A DNA stretch of 64,000 bases from Lactobacillus kimbladii (GTDB taxonomy: Bacteria > Bacillota > Bacilli > Lactobacillales > Lactobacillaceae), in assembly GCF_000970755.1 (NCBI RefSeq), contig NZ_KQ034007.1, forward strand, positions 1,098,037 through 1,162,036. Direction: 5' to 3'. Under the pieces are notes generated by a model. That model did not search any database. It had not been told where the DNA came from and was given only the letters and a program-made list of their open reading frames with translations. Positions 35,887 to 47,095 of this stretch are shown piece by piece. The position numbers and the translations under genes are program-made. The number at the start of each line of letters is the position of its first letter. The first letter of the stretch is position 1.

Positions 35887-38800
35887 TTAAAAGAGCGAAA
35901 GTTGATTCTGTTCCGGCATTCCAGTTAGAACTTCGTTATTTTCTAAATAGTCCATAATTGACTGGGATACTTTTCCACGGTTTGCCAAGTCTTCTTTTGA
36001 CAAAAACTTCTGCTCAGTTCTGGCAGCAACAATTTGTTTGGCTGCATTATTTCCCAGCCCGGGAACAGCGTTAAATGGCGCTAAAATCGTATGCTGGTCA
36101 ATAATTTTAAAATTAGTGGCTTCTGATTGGTTAATATCCACCATTTTAATTTTTATTCCACGCTCTAAACATTCATTAGCGATTTCAAGAACTGTTAACA
36201 AACTTTTGTCTTTTGCCGATGCATCATTACCTTGATTTTGAATATCAGCCATTGCTTTTTTAACCGTATTTTTACCATGACTCATCGCTACTAAATCAAA
36301 CAAATCAGCACGCACCGAGAAATAAGCTGTATAGTATATTTCCGGATAATAAACTTTAAACCAGGCAATCCTCAAGGCCATTAAAATATAGGCTGTAGCA
36401 TGGGCTTTCGGAAACATATACTTGATTTTAAGACAAGATGGAATATACCAGTCAGGAATTTTATCATTTTTCTCGAGAACTGCCATGTCATCGTCACTGA
36501 TTCCGCGACCATGACGAACAGATTCCATGGTAGAAAAGGCAACTTCTGGTTTAACTCCCCAGTGAATCAGGTCCATCATGATGTTGTCGCGACAACCAAT
36601 AACATCTTTCAGCTTGCAAGTACCATTGTTAACTAATTCTTCAGCATTTCCTAACCAGACATCAGTACCGTGTGACAAACCAGAAATTTGCAGTAACTCA
36701 GAAAATGTAGTTGGCTTTGTTTCTTCTAACATTCCCCGTACAAATTTTGTACCAAATTCAGGTACTCCCAGTGTTCCTGTTTCTGATTGAATTTGTTCAG
36801 GAGTAACACCTAAAATTTTGGGACTGGAAAAAAGCGACATTACTCCTGGATCATCGGGCGGAATTGTTAAAGGATCAACCCCAGAAAGGTCCTGCAACAT
36901 TCTGATCATAGTTGGGTCATCATGACCTAAAATATCAAATTTCAAAATATTATCGTGAATCGAATGAAAGTCAAAATGGGTGGTCAACCATGCAGCATTC
37001 ACATCATCTGCAGGATATTGTACGGGCGTGAAGTCATAGATATCCATATCATCAGGAACAACAACAATACCGGCGGGGTGCTGCCCGGTAGTCCTTTTTA
37101 CGCCACTGACACCAGCTGCTAAACGATCAAGTTCAGCACTACGCAGGTTCAATTCTTTTTCTTCATCATAGTGTTTAGCATAACCATAAGCTGTCTTGTC
37201 AGCAACGGTAGCAATTGTACCCGCACGATAGGAATTATCAGGACCAAACATTACCCGAATAAAATTATGGGCTACCGGTTGATAGTCACCTGAAAAATTC
37301 AAATCAATATCGGGAACCTTGTCACCGTGAAATCCTAAGAACGTTGCAAAAGGAATATCTTGGCCGTCTTTAACTAAGTTTGCGCCACATTTAGGACATT
37401 TTTTATCAGGCAAGTCGTATCCGGAACCATATTCACCGTTTTCAAAGAATTGAGAATACTGACATTTTGGGCAACGATAATGTGGTGGCAGTGGGTTGAC
37501 CTCAGTGATACCAGACATTGTCGCAACCAAACTAGAGCCAACAGAACCACGAGACCCAACTAAATAACCATCTTTATTGGACTTAGCCACTAGTCTTTGT
37601 GAAATTAAGTAAATGACTGCATAGCCGTTTGAAATTATAGAATTGAGTTCCATGTCGAGTCTGTCTTGGACAATCTTAGGCAGGGGGTCTCCATATAACT
37701 CATGCGCTTTGTCGTAAGTCAAACGTTTCATTTCTTCATCTGCATTATCAATGTGAGGAGGATAAAGTCCATCTTTAATAGGTGAAATTTCTTCAATTGA
37801 TTCAGCTATTTTATTAGGGTTGGTTATGACTATTTCCTTAGCAACTTCTTCACCTAAAAAGCTAAAAGCATCCAGCATTTCCTGTGTGGTGTAAAAGTGC
37901 ATATCAGGCTGCTTTTTGTTTCTATCAGGATTGCTACGCTGAGCCGAAATTAGAATCGTCCGGTAAATTGCATCATGTTCTTCCAAATAATGCGCATCCC
38001 CGGTGGCCACTACAGGTTTATCAAGTTCCTTGCCCAATTTGTAAATATTAGTCAGAATTTCTTCAAGTTCCGCTTCATCAGCTATCAGGTGGTCTTCGAT
38101 CATGATCGAATAATTTGCTGGTGGCTGAATTTCAAGATAGTCGTAAAAGCGTGCCTTCTTACGTGCTTCGTCATAGCCCTTTTGCATCATTGCAACAAAA
38201 ACATCGCCTTCAGAACAGCCCGAACCGTATAGCAGACCTTCATGGTTCTTAAGCAAATCAGATTTAGGAGTGCGGGGAATCCTATAAAAATCCTTGGTGC
38301 TGGCAATAGAAACTAAACGATACATGTTTTTAAGGCCCGCTTGATTTTTAGCTAAGATAGTCATATGTTGCGGTCTTGCTCTCTTAAACACTTGACCTTG
38401 AGCAGCATAATCATTCATCTTGCCTAAATTATCTTCATGATATTTTTCAGTAAAGGCATCTAAGAGCTTAAACATTAAGTATCCTGTTGCTTCAGCATCC
38501 TGATTAGCTCTATGGTGATGCTCTAATACTACATTATATTTTTTAGCTAGTGAATCGAGCGTGTGTCTTGATTGTTCTGGGTGAAGCAAGCGCGAAACTT
38601 CAAGTGTATCCACAACAGGTTGCGTTATTTCGCTGAGGTCCGCCCGTCTTAAGGCAGCATTGACAAATCCCACGTCAAATTGAACATTATGCCCGCAAAG
38701 TGGACGGTCGCCATAAAAATCTTGAAATTGTTTGATTACTATAGCTTCATCATCAGCAGCCCCAACCATTTCATCGGTAATCGAAGTTAAGTTAATGGTT

Positions 38801-40194
38801 TGTTCGCTTAATGGATGATGAGGATTGATAAATTTGTCAAATCTTTCAAGAACTTCCCCATTTTTCATCTTTACGGCGCCAATTTCAATAATGGTGTCGT
38901 AAACGGATGATAAACCTGTAGTTTCAACGTCAAAAATAACAAATTCACGATCTTTATATGTCATTGATGCAGGATTAAGAACTAGTAATGCATGATCGTC
39001 AATCATATTTGCTTCAAGGCCATAAATAATTTTAACGCCATTCTGTTTACCAGCATTATATGCTTCCGGGAAAGCTTGAACATCGGCATGGTCAGTAATA
39101 GCGATTGCTTTTTGACCAAACTTTTTGGCTGCTTTGACAAAATCAGTTGCTGTATTAGTAGCGTCAAGCTGACTCATATTAGTATGTAAGTGTAACTCTA
39201 CTCTTTTTTGATCACCTTGATATTTTTCCGTTCTGCCAACATGCTCTACAATTTCAAAACAAGAAATATTAAAAACGGTGTCATGACTCCACTGATCTTC
39301 AGCAGCCGATCCCTGCATTTTAGCCCAAGTTCCCGGTTTGATTTTTGTCATATTTTCAATTTGTTCTTTATCGGAAACAAACTTTTTAAATGAAATTGAA
39401 TCAGTGTAGTCAGTTATTTCACCTGTAAAAATAATTGAGCCATTTTTTAATTCGCGACTGGCAATATTAAAAATATTGCCTTCTATGACAACATTTCTTG
39501 TACCGTCAATTACTTCTTTTATTTGGGTAACAGGCAAACTTTCATCCAATTTGCGGTTGCCATAACGAGTCTTTTTAGTTGGGTAAGTCGCTTGTTTAGG
39601 CTTCTCTTGTGTTGGAGCAGCATCGTATTCTTCCTGCATATTTTGCTCGTGCTGTTCCTGCATTTCCTGAAGACTAGCCAAATTATTTACTGAATTTTCA
39701 TCGTCAATTTCAGTTACAAATTTTAAGTTGAAAAAACCAAAATTTCTCATTTCTTCTGCTAGTTCATCAAGCATTTTTTGTTCGAGCAGGCCATCAACAA
39801 CTAAATTGTCTACCGGAATAATCCAACGCCCATTTTCCTTTTTAGGCTTATGACTATAAATAAATTCACGTGCCACAGGTTGTAAAGCATGAGAATTTTG
39901 CACTGCGAATTGCCAATAATCAGATAAATAGTCATCTGCTCCATCTTGAGAGCGAACATACAAATGAACATTGACAAAAGAGGAAAAACTGGCTGTTATA
40001 GCTTTATTCAAAGCCTTAAAGGTTTCAAATTTTAGTGGCGTAGTAAAAAGAACATGGATATCCCACCTATGTTCTTTAGCGTAAACATCCACGTTCTCAA
40101 TTTCGCCCTTCTGCAATAAATCATTATCTGCAAATTCTTGCGGAAACTTTATTTGCTGCAATAACCTTAAAAATAGTTTATTTTTATCAGTCAC
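35887..40194 (-). CDS. polC: DNA polymerase III, PolC-type alpha subunit
   Basis: 1435 residues. Order: N-terminal and OB regions, PHP domain with LHLHTNMSQLDATN near 335, proofreading exonuclease with FVIFDVETTGL near 421 inserted in PHP, a C4 zinc knuckle (CPKCQYSQF and CPKCGANLV near 905), and polymerase core with PDIDLNFSGDYQ near 961. It is the main leading-strand replicase of Firmicutes. It ends the pyrH-frr-uppS-cdsA-rseP-proS-polC series and is 5 nt after proS. Confidence 0.98.
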   Translation of the reverse strand: MTDKNKLFLRLLQQIKFPQEFADNDLLQKGEIENVDVYAKEHRWDIHVLFTTPLKFETFKALNKAITASFSSFVNVHLYVRSQDGADDYLSDYWQFAVQNSHALQPVAREFIYSHKPKKENGRWIIPVDNLVVDGLLEQKMLDELAEEMRNFGFFNLKFVTEIDDENSVNNLASLQEMQEQHEQNMQEEYDAAPTQEKPKQATYPTKKTRYGNRKLDESLPVTQIKEVIDGTRNVVIEGNIFNIASRELKNGSIIFTGEITDYTDSISFKKFVSDKEQIENMTKIKPGTWAKMQGSAAEDQWSHDTVFNISCFEIVEHVGRTEKYQGDQKRVELHLHTNMSQLDATNTATDFVKAAKKFGQKAIAITDHADVQAFPEAYNAGKQNGVKIIYGLEANMIDDHALLVLNPASMTYKDREFVIFDVETTGLSSVYDTIIEIGAVKMKNGEVLERFDKFINPHHPLSEQTINLTSITDEMVGAADDEAIVIKQFQDFYGDRPLCGHNVQFDVGFVNAALRRADLSEITQPVVDTLEVSRLLHPEQSRHTLDSLAKKYNVVLEHHHRANQDAEATGYLMFKLLDAFTEKYHEDNLGKMNDYAAQGQVFKRARPQHMTILAKNQAGLKNMYRLVSIASTKDFYRIPRTPKSDLLKNHEGLLYGSGCSEGDVFVAMMQKGYDEARKKARFYDYLEIQPPANYSIMIEDHLIADEAELEEILTNIYKLGKELDKPVVATGDAHYLEEHDAIYRTILISAQRSNPDRNKKQPDMHFYTTQEMLDAFSFLGEEVAKEIVITNPNKIAESIEEISPIKDGLYPPHIDNADEEMKRLTYDKAHELYGDPLPKIVQDRLDMELNSIISNGYAVIYLISQRLVAKSNKDGYLVGSRGSVGSSLVATMSGITEVNPLPPHYRCPKCQYSQFFENGEYGSGYDLPDKKCPKCGANLVKDGQDIPFATFLGFHGDKVPDIDLNFSGDYQPVAHNFIRVMFGPDNSYRAGTIATVADKTAYGYAKHYDEEKELNLRSAELDRLAAGVSGVKRTTGQHPAGIVVVPDDMDIYDFTPVQYPADDVNAAWLTTHFDFHSIHDNILKFDILGHDDPTMIRMLQDLSGVDPLTIPPDDPGVMSLFSSPKILGVTPEQIQSETGTLGVPEFGTKFVRGMLEETKPTTFSELLQISGLSHGTDVWLGNAEELVNNGTCKLKDVIGCRDNIMMDLIHWGVKPEVAFSTMESVRHGRGISDDDMAVLEKNDKIPDWYIPSCLKIKYMFPKAHATAYILMALRIAWFKVYYPEIYYTAYFSVRADLFDLVAMSHGKNTVKKAMADIQNQGNDASAKDKSLLTVLEIANECLERGIKIKMVDINQSEATNFKIIDQHTILAPFNAVPGLGNNAAKQIVAARTEQKFLSKEDLANRGKVSQSIMDYLENNEVLTGMPEQNQLSLF

Positions 40195-40199
40195 GAAAA

Positions 40200-41900
40200 T
40201 TATCCTAACTCTTTATTAATAAATTCATCTAATTCGGACAACGTCATTTCGGTTGCTTTTTCATCAGTAGGTCTTTTAACTTCAACTACTTCTTCATTTG
40301 CTTTTTTACCGACAGTTACCCTAACTGGAGCACCTAGTAAGTCAGCGTCAGCAAATTTAACTCCTGCCCGCTCATTACGATCATCATATAATACATCATA
40401 CTTAGCACTGTATTTTTCTTCAAGTTTTTGAGCTAAATTTGTTTGCCCTTCATCTTTCATTTTCATTTGCACAATGTGCAGGTCAAATGGTGCGATTTCT
40501 TTAGGCCACGCAACGCCATTTTTGGTCAAATGCTGTTCTATTACTGCAGATAAAACTCTCGTGACGCCAATACCGTACGAGCCCATTATAACAGGTTGGG
40601 CTTTGCCATTTTTATCCAGAAAGTTTGCACCCATAGTTTTTGTGTAGTATGTTCCCAGTTTAAAAATATGACCAACCTCTATTGAAGTTGTAAATTTTAA
40701 TGGTAGGTGATCAACTGGATCTGGTTCACCCTCGTTGGCCACTCTCACATCTGCGAATTTGTCAGGATTAAAATCACGTCCTAAATTTACATTTTTAAAC
40801 TGAAAACCCTTTTTGTTAGCCCCAACAACGAAGTTATAAAGATTATTTACTGTATTATCTGCAACTACCTGATCAGCCCAATCAGCATTAATTGGTCCCA
40901 CACTACCTTTAGTTACACCAGTGATGTCTGTTAATTCAGCATCAGTAGCTACTCGAAGTGAATCAACATCCAGCAAGTGCTTCAGTTTTATTTCGTTTAC
41001 TTGTTTATCGCCCCGAATTAAAACCAATACTTTTTCATTTTCATTAGCAATATAAAGTATACTTTTAACAATTCTTGTAGCTGGAACTTTTAAAAAGTCT
41101 ACTAAGTCTGAGATTGTTTCTTGCCCGGGAGTAGCAACTTCTTCAACTTGTTTTAATTCTTCCTCTTCTTGCTTAAAGGTATCTATGCTGCAAGCCATTT
41201 CTAGGTTGGCTGAATACGTTCCTGTTTCATTGGTAGCAATGGTATCTTCACCAATGGCAGCTGGAGCTTGAAATTCAGTTGAATTTTTGCCACCCATAGT
41301 TCCTGAATCAGCAATAACCGGAGTAACTTTTAAGCCACAACGGTGATATGCAGCTGTAAAAGCCTTTTTCTCATCCTCAAATTGTTGATCAAGCTGTTCT
41401 TTAGTAGCCGCAAAGCTGTATGCATCAAGCATGATAAATTCACGTGATCTCAATAAACCGAAACGAGGCCTGTTTTCATCTCTAAACTTTGATTGAATTT
41501 GGAAAAGAGCTATCGGCATTTGTTTATAACTTTTTAAATCTTTTGCGACAATATCAGTAAATGTTTCCTCATGAGTTGGCCCTAGCAGACTTTGACGACC
41601 GTGTCTGTCTTTAAGTTTAAACATTTCCGGACCATATTTTTGCCATCTGCCTGATTCTTCCCATAAAGTTGCTGGTAAAAGATCCGGCATTGCCATTTCT
41701 GGCACGTTGATCTTTGCCATTTCTTCACGCATTATCTGTTCAGCTTTACTTAGAACACGGTACCCTAAGGGCAAATATGCATAAACGCCTGCCGTAACCT
41801 GACGAACATATCCGCCTCGCAGCATCAGTTTATGACTTTCAGCTACAGCATCAGCTGGTGCTTCCTTTAAAGTCGGCATAAATAATTTAGATTGTCGCAT
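40200..41900 (-). CDS. proS: prolyl-tRNA synthetase
   Basis: 566 residues of the bacterial type. Class II motifs include ATLWEESGRWQKYGPEMFKL and GLLRSREFIMLDAYSF. The editing (INS) domain lies between (about 230-390: ADWADQ, FVVGANKKGF), then GSYGIGVTRVLSA (motif 3). It attaches Pro to its tRNA and hydrolyses Ala-tRNAPro. It lies between rseP and polC. Confidence 0.97.
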   Translation of the reverse strand: MRQSKLFMPTLKEAPADAVAESHKLMLRGGYVRQVTAGVYAYLPLGYRVLSKAEQIMREEMAKINVPEMAMPDLLPATLWEESGRWQKYGPEMFKLKDRHGRQSLLGPTHEETFTDIVAKDLKSYKQMPIALFQIQSKFRDENRPRFGLLRSREFIMLDAYSFAATKEQLDQQFEDEKKAFTAAYHRCGLKVTPVIADSGTMGGKNSTEFQAPAAIGEDTIATNETGTYSANLEMACSIDTFKQEEEELKQVEEVATPGQETISDLVDFLKVPATRIVKSILYIANENEKVLVLIRGDKQVNEIKLKHLLDVDSLRVATDAELTDITGVTKGSVGPINADWADQVVADNTVNNLYNFVVGANKKGFQFKNVNLGRDFNPDKFADVRVANEGEPDPVDHLPLKFTTSIEVGHIFKLGTYYTKTMGANFLDKNGKAQPVIMGSYGIGVTRVLSAVIEQHLTKNGVAWPKEIAPFDLHIVQMKMKDEGQTNLAQKLEEKYSAKYDVLYDDRNERAGVKFADADLLGAPVRVTVGKKANEEVVEVKRPTDEKATEMTLSELDEFINKELG

Positions 41901-41925
41901 TTAAACTCTCTCCCAAATTTATATT

Positions 41926-43182
41926 TTATTTAATAAAGTAACGGTAAATATCATTTCCCGTTACAGCAATAATTAACACTAACAGTAAGCCAAAACCTAT
42001 CAATTCCACCATGGCTTCATGATTTTCAGAAATTGGTTTACCACGAACTATTTCAATAAGGTTAAGCAAAAACTTACCACCATCAAGACCAGGTATAGGA
42101 ATTAGATTCACTATTCCCAAGTTAATTGAAATCATGGCTAAAAAGGCTAAGATATAGGTAAAACCCATTTGCGAAACCTGTGATGTCTGAGAATAAATGC
42201 CCACAGGTCCAGAAAGCTTATTTAAACTAAAATGACGGAATAAACCACCAACCGCATTGAAAATCATTCCAGTTGTGGAAACAGCCGTGTTCCAACCACG
42301 TTTAAATTTAGCACTGATGCTCTCATCACTTTTTGCCCTAATTCCAATTTGATATACTTTTTGGCCTTGAACTTTAACAACTTTTGGTTGAACGCTTACC
42401 ACTTTTTTTTGCTTATTTTTGATAACGGAAATATTAATTTTTTTACTTTTATTCTGAGATATTTCTTCCGAAATTTGTTCGAAAGACGTTATTTTGTGCC
42501 CATTAAGAGCCACAATTTTTGAATCTGGCTCAAGTTTTGCAACAGCAGCTGGTGAATTAGGTGCTACTGCAGCTATTTCTGTAGTTGCAGGACCTGGAAC
42601 AGTAAATGTCCAAATTAAAAAAACAACAAAACCTAGAATTATATTCATTAGCGGTCCGGCAATGTTGGTAGCTAATTTTTGCCAGACATTGGCTTCTTGA
42701 AACTGGGTATCTCGAGGGGCAATAATTAGCTCAGTTTTTGACTGATCAATAACAGTGGCATCATGATTGACTTTGTAGGTAACCAGCCGATCTTCTTCAC
42801 CATTTTCATATCCAGAAATAAAAAGTTTATCTACCAAATCAAATTTCGTGATTTGTAATGGTATTCCTTCAATCGGTATATCTGATTCAGAAGCGTCAAT
42901 TCTCACAACTTCTTTTTGTTGATTAAGCTGCAAAACTACTCTCATCCCTGCTGCTAAATCAGTTTCGTCATCTTTACTTGCTAAACGGACATATCCGCCT
43001 AACGGAAGCCACCTAATAGTGTAAGTAGTTGGATTGCGTCGTACTTGGAACAGCTTAGGTCCCATACCTATAGAAAATTCACGCACTAAAATACCGCACT
43101 TTTTCGCAACGATAAAGTGCCCAAATTCATGGACAAAAACCAAGATTCCAAATACTACTAAAAAGATAAGTATTCCTTTCAC
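41926..43182 (-). CDS. rseP: site-2 protease RseP (RIP metalloprotease)
   Basis: 418 residues. The zinc-binding HEFGH spans residues 18-22 in the first helix (LVFVHEFGHFIVAKKCGILV). A PDZ-like region and the second motif NLIPIPGLDGG near 360 follow. It cleaves membrane proteins such as anti-sigma factors within the membrane. It lies 11 nt after cdsA. Confidence 0.96.
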   Translation of the reverse strand: MKGILIFLVVFGILVFVHEFGHFIVAKKCGILVREFSIGMGPKLFQVRRNPTTYTIRWLPLGGYVRLASKDDETDLAAGMRVVLQLNQQKEVVRIDASESDIPIEGIPLQITKFDLVDKLFISGYENGEEDRLVTYKVNHDATVIDQSKTELIIAPRDTQFQEANVWQKLATNIAGPLMNIILGFVVFLIWTFTVPGPATTEIAAVAPNSPAAVAKLEPDSKIVALNGHKITSFEQISEEISQNKSKKINISVIKNKQKKVVSVQPKVVKVQGQKVYQIGIRAKSDESISAKFKRGWNTAVSTTGMIFNAVGGLFRHFSLNKLSGPVGIYSQTSQVSQMGFTYILAFLAMISINLGIVNLIPIPGLDGGKFLLNLIEIVRGKPISENHEAMVELIGFGLLLVLIIAVTGNDIYRYFIK

Positions 43183-43192
43183 AAGAATCCTC

Positions 43193-43990
43193 CTAGTGTA
43201 TGATTCCCATCAAAGCAGCAAAAACAGGTAAAACAAAGAGCATGCTGTCAAAGCGATCCAGAATTCCACCATGTCCTGGCAATATCTTGCCTGAATCTTT
43301 AACGCCATAGTATCTCTTATAAGCTGATTCAACCAAGTCACCCATTTGTCCTACAATTGATAATACAAGGGCAAAAATAATCATTTCAATTTGCGAGTGT
43401 TTCAAGTTCACAAAGTAAACATAAATTGCAGCACAAATTACAGCGCAAATTGTGCCACCAATTGATCCTTCCCAGGTTTTATTAGGACTAATTACAGGCC
43501 ACAATTTATGTTTACCTATTTTACGCCCAATCATGTAGGCTCCAGTATCTGTTAACCAAACTACAACAAAAACATAGCAAAGAAGCGCAAGGCCATTGTC
43601 AGCGTTTCTGATACTTGCCATGTAATGAAAGCCGGTGCCTACATATAGTGAGCCCAAGGTATAAACCGCTACATCATCAAAAGTAGTTTTATTTTTGGTT
43701 AAAACTGTCCAAGTTAGCATTAACATTATCAAGGCAAAATAAATACCGTATTTTGTCCAATGAAATGGCATTGACCTGAGAAAACTATCAGGAACTGCCC
43801 AAACAATAGTGGCTAATAAAGCTAGTAGAAAGTTTATTGAAACCAATATTTGTTTTTTCATTAAAAAGAATTCACTAATACCAACGGCCGCAAACAAAAC
43901 GGTGAGCCAATCCATCCAAAGCCCGCCAGCAATGACGATAGGAATAAATAAAATTAAAGCAATAACTGCTGTGATTACACGTTGTTTCAT
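43193..43990 (-). CDS. cdsA: phosphatidate cytidylyltransferase
   Basis: 265 residues with about eight membrane helices. The C-terminal signature is seen in the run KYYGVKDSGKILPGHGGILDRFDS, and DTGAYMIGRKIGKHKLWPVI comes earlier. It makes CDP-diacylglycerol from phosphatidate and CTP. It is between uppS and rseP in an operon. Confidence 0.96.
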   Translation of the reverse strand: MKQRVITAVIALILFIPIVIAGGLWMDWLTVLFAAVGISEFFLMKKQILVSINFLLALLATIVWAVPDSFLRSMPFHWTKYGIYFALIMLMLTWTVLTKNKTTFDDVAVYTLGSLYVGTGFHYMASIRNADNGLALLCYVFVVVWLTDTGAYMIGRKIGKHKLWPVISPNKTWEGSIGGTICAVICAAIYVYFVNLKHSQIEMIIFALVLSIVGQMGDLVESAYKRYYGVKDSGKILPGHGGILDRFDSMLFVLPVFAALMGIIH

Positions 43991-43998
43991 ATATTTAC

Positions 43999-44733
43999 CT
44001 AACTATCCGATTCATCGACTTTACCGAAACGTCGATGACGATTTTGAAAATCAATAACAAATTTTTCTAGATCTTCTCTAGTAAAATCAGGCCAGTTTTT
44101 CTTACTAAAAGCAAGTTCTGAATATGCTAATTGCCATAACATGAAATTAGATATTCTTTGCTCACCAGATGTTCTGATCAATAAGTCTGGGTCACTGTAT
44201 TTACCAAAACTTGCAGTCATTAATCTCTGAGAAATCATTTTTTCAGAAATTTCATCACTAGTAATACTACCTGTTTCAACAAGAGTAGCTATTTCCTTTA
44301 CTGCTGTAGTAATTTCTCTTCGGGAGCCATAGTTAAAAGCAAAGTTTAAAATTAAACCACTGTTATTAGCGGTTTCAGCCATTGCTCTCTGCACTACATC
44401 ATAGGTCTTAGAGGGTAACTCGTTTAAATAGCCCATAATGTTCACTTTGACATTTTCTTTCATTAAGGTTGGCATAAACTTATCAAAAAAGCGTACAGGT
44501 AAGTTCATCAGATATGCTACTTCTTCTTTTGGTCTACCCCAATTTTCAGTAGAAAACGCATATAAGGATAAAACTTTGATGCCTAATTGGTTGGCTGCTA
44601 AAGTTATTCTTTCCACATTATTCATACCTTCGTAATGACCTGCAATTCGTGGTTTGCCCTGTTTTGTGGCCCAACGACCATTACCATCCATGATAATAGC
44701 TAAATGATTTAATTGATTTTTTTTATCAGCCAT
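43999..44733 (-). CDS. uppS: isoprenyl transferase (undecaprenyl diphosphate synthase)
   Basis: 244 residues. [20 protein letters not shown] holds the catalytic Asp; [11 protein letters not shown] and [20 protein letters not shown] follow. It makes the C55 carrier for cell-wall synthesis. It lies between frr and cdsA. Confidence 0.97.
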   Translation of the reverse strand: MADKKNQLNHLAIIMDGNGRWATKQGKPRIAGHYEGMNNVERITLAANQLGIKVLSLYAFSTENWGRPKEEVAYLMNLPVRFFDKFMPTLMKENVKVNIMGYLNELPSKTYDVVQRAMAETANNSGLILNFAFNYGSRREITTAVKEIATLVETGSITSDEISEKMISQRLMTASFGKYSDPDLLIRTSGEQRISNFMLWQLAYSELAFSKKNWPDFTREDLEKFVIDFQNRHRRFGKVDESDS

Positions 44734-44737
44734 TTAA

Positions 44738-45295
44738 TTAGCCTTGGGTAATCTCTTTACGTTTTTCTTCTGCAATTTGGTCAATCTGTTTGGTAGCATC
44801 GTCAGTAACTTTTTGGACTTTCTTTTCCAAATTGCGTTGTTCATCTTCAGTAATTTCATCGTCTTTTTGTTGTTTTTTAAGACTATTCATAGCTTCACGA
44901 CGAACATTTCTAATTGCAATTTTACTTTCTTCAGCCATTTTATTGACTTCTTTGGCAATTTCTTGACGTCTCTCACCAGTTAATTGTGGAATAACAAGAC
45001 GAATGACCTTACCATCATTTGCAGGAGTTAAACCCAAATTGGACGCCAAGAGTGCATGTTCAATATCATCAAGACTGTTTTGATCATAAGGTGTAATTAA
45101 TAACACGCGTGGCTCAGGAATAGTCACACTAGACATTTGCGTCAAGGGGGTTGGCGCTCCATAATAGTCTACTTTTACCCCATCAAGTAGAGCTGCGTTA
45201 GCAACACCGGCACGAATAGAGCTCAAGTTTTTTTGAAAAACAGTAATTGATTTTTTCATATTATCTTGAGCTTTTTTTATTGCGTCATTATTCAT
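44738..45295 (-). CDS. frr: ribosome recycling factor
   Basis: 185 residues. [20 protein letters not shown] and [20 protein letters not shown], with the charged coiled-coil near the C-terminus, are typical. It splits post-termination ribosomes with EF-G. Its start overlaps the pyrH stop by 8 nt and shares the ribosome site GGAGGAAAAA. Confidence 0.97.
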   Translation of the reverse strand: MNNDAIKKAQDNMKKSITVFQKNLSSIRAGVANAALLDGVKVDYYGAPTPLTQMSSVTIPEPRVLLITPYDQNSLDDIEHALLASNLGLTPANDGKVIRLVIPQLTGERRQEIAKEVNKMAEESKIAIRNVRREAMNSLKKQQKDDEITEDEQRNLEKKVQKVTDDATKQIDQIAEEKRKEITQG

Positions 45296-46019
45296 TATTT
45301 TTTCCTCCGATTACTGTTCCAATATTCTCACCTAATACCACTTTTTTTATGTTACCTTCAGTATTAACATTAAATACGATAAGAGGAATGTTGGTATCCA
45401 TTGAAAGTGAGCTTGCAGTTCTGTCCATGACTTTTAAGTTTTTAGAAATAATATCTAATTGAGAAAGTTCACTGTATTTTTTGGCATGCGGATCAACCTT
45501 TGGATCAGCGGAGTAAACTCCGTCAACTCCATTTTTAGCCATTAGGATCACGTCAGCACCTATTTCCGCAGCTCTTAAAGCAGCAGTTGTGTCAGTAGAG
45601 AAATAAGGATTACCAGTGCCGCCACCCATAATAACTACGCGTCCTTTTTCCATGTGGTGAATAGCTTTTCTCCTAATATAGGGTTCTGCTATTTGCCTCA
45701 TTTCAATTGATGTTTGCAATCTAGTTGGTACGCCTACATGTTCCAAGCCATCTTGAAGAGCTAACCCGTTCATTATGGTAGCAAGCATCCCCATATAATC
45801 AGCCTGTGAACGTTCCATCCCTAGTTTTGCGCCAGTTTCTCCACGCCACATATTACCGCCACCACAGACGATACCAATGTCAACTCCCAAATCGTGAACA
45901 GATTTAATCTCCTTTGCTAAATGACTAATGACAGTAGGATTTATACCGGTTCCTTCATCACCAGCCAGAGCCTCACCAGAAATTTTCAAAACTATTCGCT
46001 TATACTTAACTTTAGTCAT
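45288..46019 (-). CDS. pyrH: uridylate kinase
   Basis: 243 residues. Opening [13 protein letters not shown], then [12 protein letters not shown] and [20 protein letters not shown]. It phosphorylates UMP to UDP and is allosterically controlled. It begins pyrH-frr-uppS-cdsA-rseP-proS-polC. AGGAGG precedes it, and an extended -10 (TGGTAGAAT) lies about 30 nt upstream, so it has its own promoter here rather than reading from tsf. Confidence 0.97.
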   Translation of the reverse strand: MTKVKYKRIVLKISGEALAGDEGTGINPTVISHLAKEIKSVHDLGVDIGIVCGGGNMWRGETGAKLGMERSQADYMGMLATIMNGLALQDGLEHVGVPTRLQTSIEMRQIAEPYIRRKAIHHMEKGRVVIMGGGTGNPYFSTDTTAALRAAEIGADVILMAKNGVDGVYSADPKVDPHAKKYSELSQLDIISKNLKVMDRTASSLSMDTNIPLIVFNVNTEGNIKKVVLGENIGTVIGGKNNE

Positions 46020-46140
46020 GACAACCTCCTCTATTAACTTTAGTTATTCTACCATATAAAAAGGGCAAATGTGGACTTAGAAATAAAAGAGTGGAATTTC
46101 TTAAAAAAATTCTCAGAGCTAAAAAGTAACGGGAGAAAAC

Positions 46141-46174
46141 AAAAAATCTCAAAGTTATCTACTTCGAGATTTTC
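46141..46174 (-). terminator. terminator of the ROK kinase gene
   Basis: On the minus strand, AAAATCTC..GAAGT pairs with ACTT..GAGATTTTTT. It lies just after the gene at 46184-47095 and stops it from reading into pyrH. Confidence 0.75.
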
Positions 46175-46183
46175 AAAATATAA

Positions 46184-47095
46184 TTAATATTTATTTTCTC
46201 TATTAATTTGAAGTAATAAATTATAAAGCGATCCGTATAAATTCGAATCATTTCTAAAATGAGCAGAAACGATTGCAGGTTTAATCAAAGTATCACCAAT
46301 GATTGGATTATAATTATTAACTAATTTATCGTATGCTTTATTTATACCGCTAATTAAAATTGGTTGTGCGCTTATACCGCCACCAACGGCTATTTTATCT
46401 AAATCTACTACTGTTTGAATATTAAGAATTAAAGTTGCCACTTTTAAACAATAGTCATTAAAAATTCTAACGGCTTCTTTTTTACCGGACTTAATGGCAT
46501 CAAAAGCATATAATCCGTCATTTTCATTTTGATGATTAATTTTACGATTAATTGCTTTAACAAAATTCACGCCTGAACCATTACTACCAACGGCACCTGC
46601 CATATTTTTAGGGCGGGATAAATTACTAATCATAAAACTTAATTCACCTGCTTGATAATGTGAGCCTCGCAATAAATGACCGTTAATTATAATACCGCCG
46701 CCAACGCCGGTTCCGAGCGTAATTGCAGCACAGTTCGACTCACCCTTTAAACTGCCTAGCCAATTTTCTGCTAAAACGCTGGCCTTGCCATCATTTATTA
46801 TCGCTACCGGAATCCTATACTTTTTACCATAAATTTCGGCAAAATCAATTCCGTCCAAAAAAGGTAATGAACCGCCAAATCTAATTTTTGTGTTTTCAAT
46901 TTTTCCAGGAGAACAAAATGCTAAACCTTTAATATCTGAAATATAATATTTTACAATTTGATCTATTTTTTTCAAAAACTCAGTTTTATTTTTAACAGTA
47001 GCAATTTTGTCTTTTTCGATTATATTTCCAGCATAATCCAATTTTGCAAATTTAATTTCAGTTCCGCCGATATCAATACTTAAATAATTTTTCAT
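46184..47095 (-). CDS. ROK family sugar kinase
   Basis: 303 residues. SIDIGGTEIKFAKLDYAG is the phosphate-1 motif, GKASVLAENWLGSLKG and GTGVGGGIIINGHLLRG follow. The usual zinc site CGxxGCxE is missing: GELSFMI is followed directly by SNLSRPKNMAGAVGSNGSGV. That fits the beta-glucoside or ROK sugar kinases lacking zinc, as in Listeria BglK. Substrate unknown; no sugar transporter or glycosidase lies near. It is downstream of the flavoprotein on the same strand, separated by about 400 nt. Confidence 0.85.
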   Translation of the reverse strand: MKNYLSIDIGGTEIKFAKLDYAGNIIEKDKIATVKNKTEFLKKIDQIVKYYISDIKGLAFCSPGKIENTKIRFGGSLPFLDGIDFAEIYGKKYRIPVAIINDGKASVLAENWLGSLKGESNCAAITLGTGVGGGIIINGHLLRGSHYQAGELSFMISNLSRPKNMAGAVGSNGSGVNFVKAINRKINHQNENDGLYAFDAIKSGKKEAVRIFNDYCLKVATLILNIQTVVDLDKIAVGGGISAQPILISGINKAYDKLVNNYNPIIGDTLIKPAIVSAHFRNDSNLYGSLYNLLLQINRENKY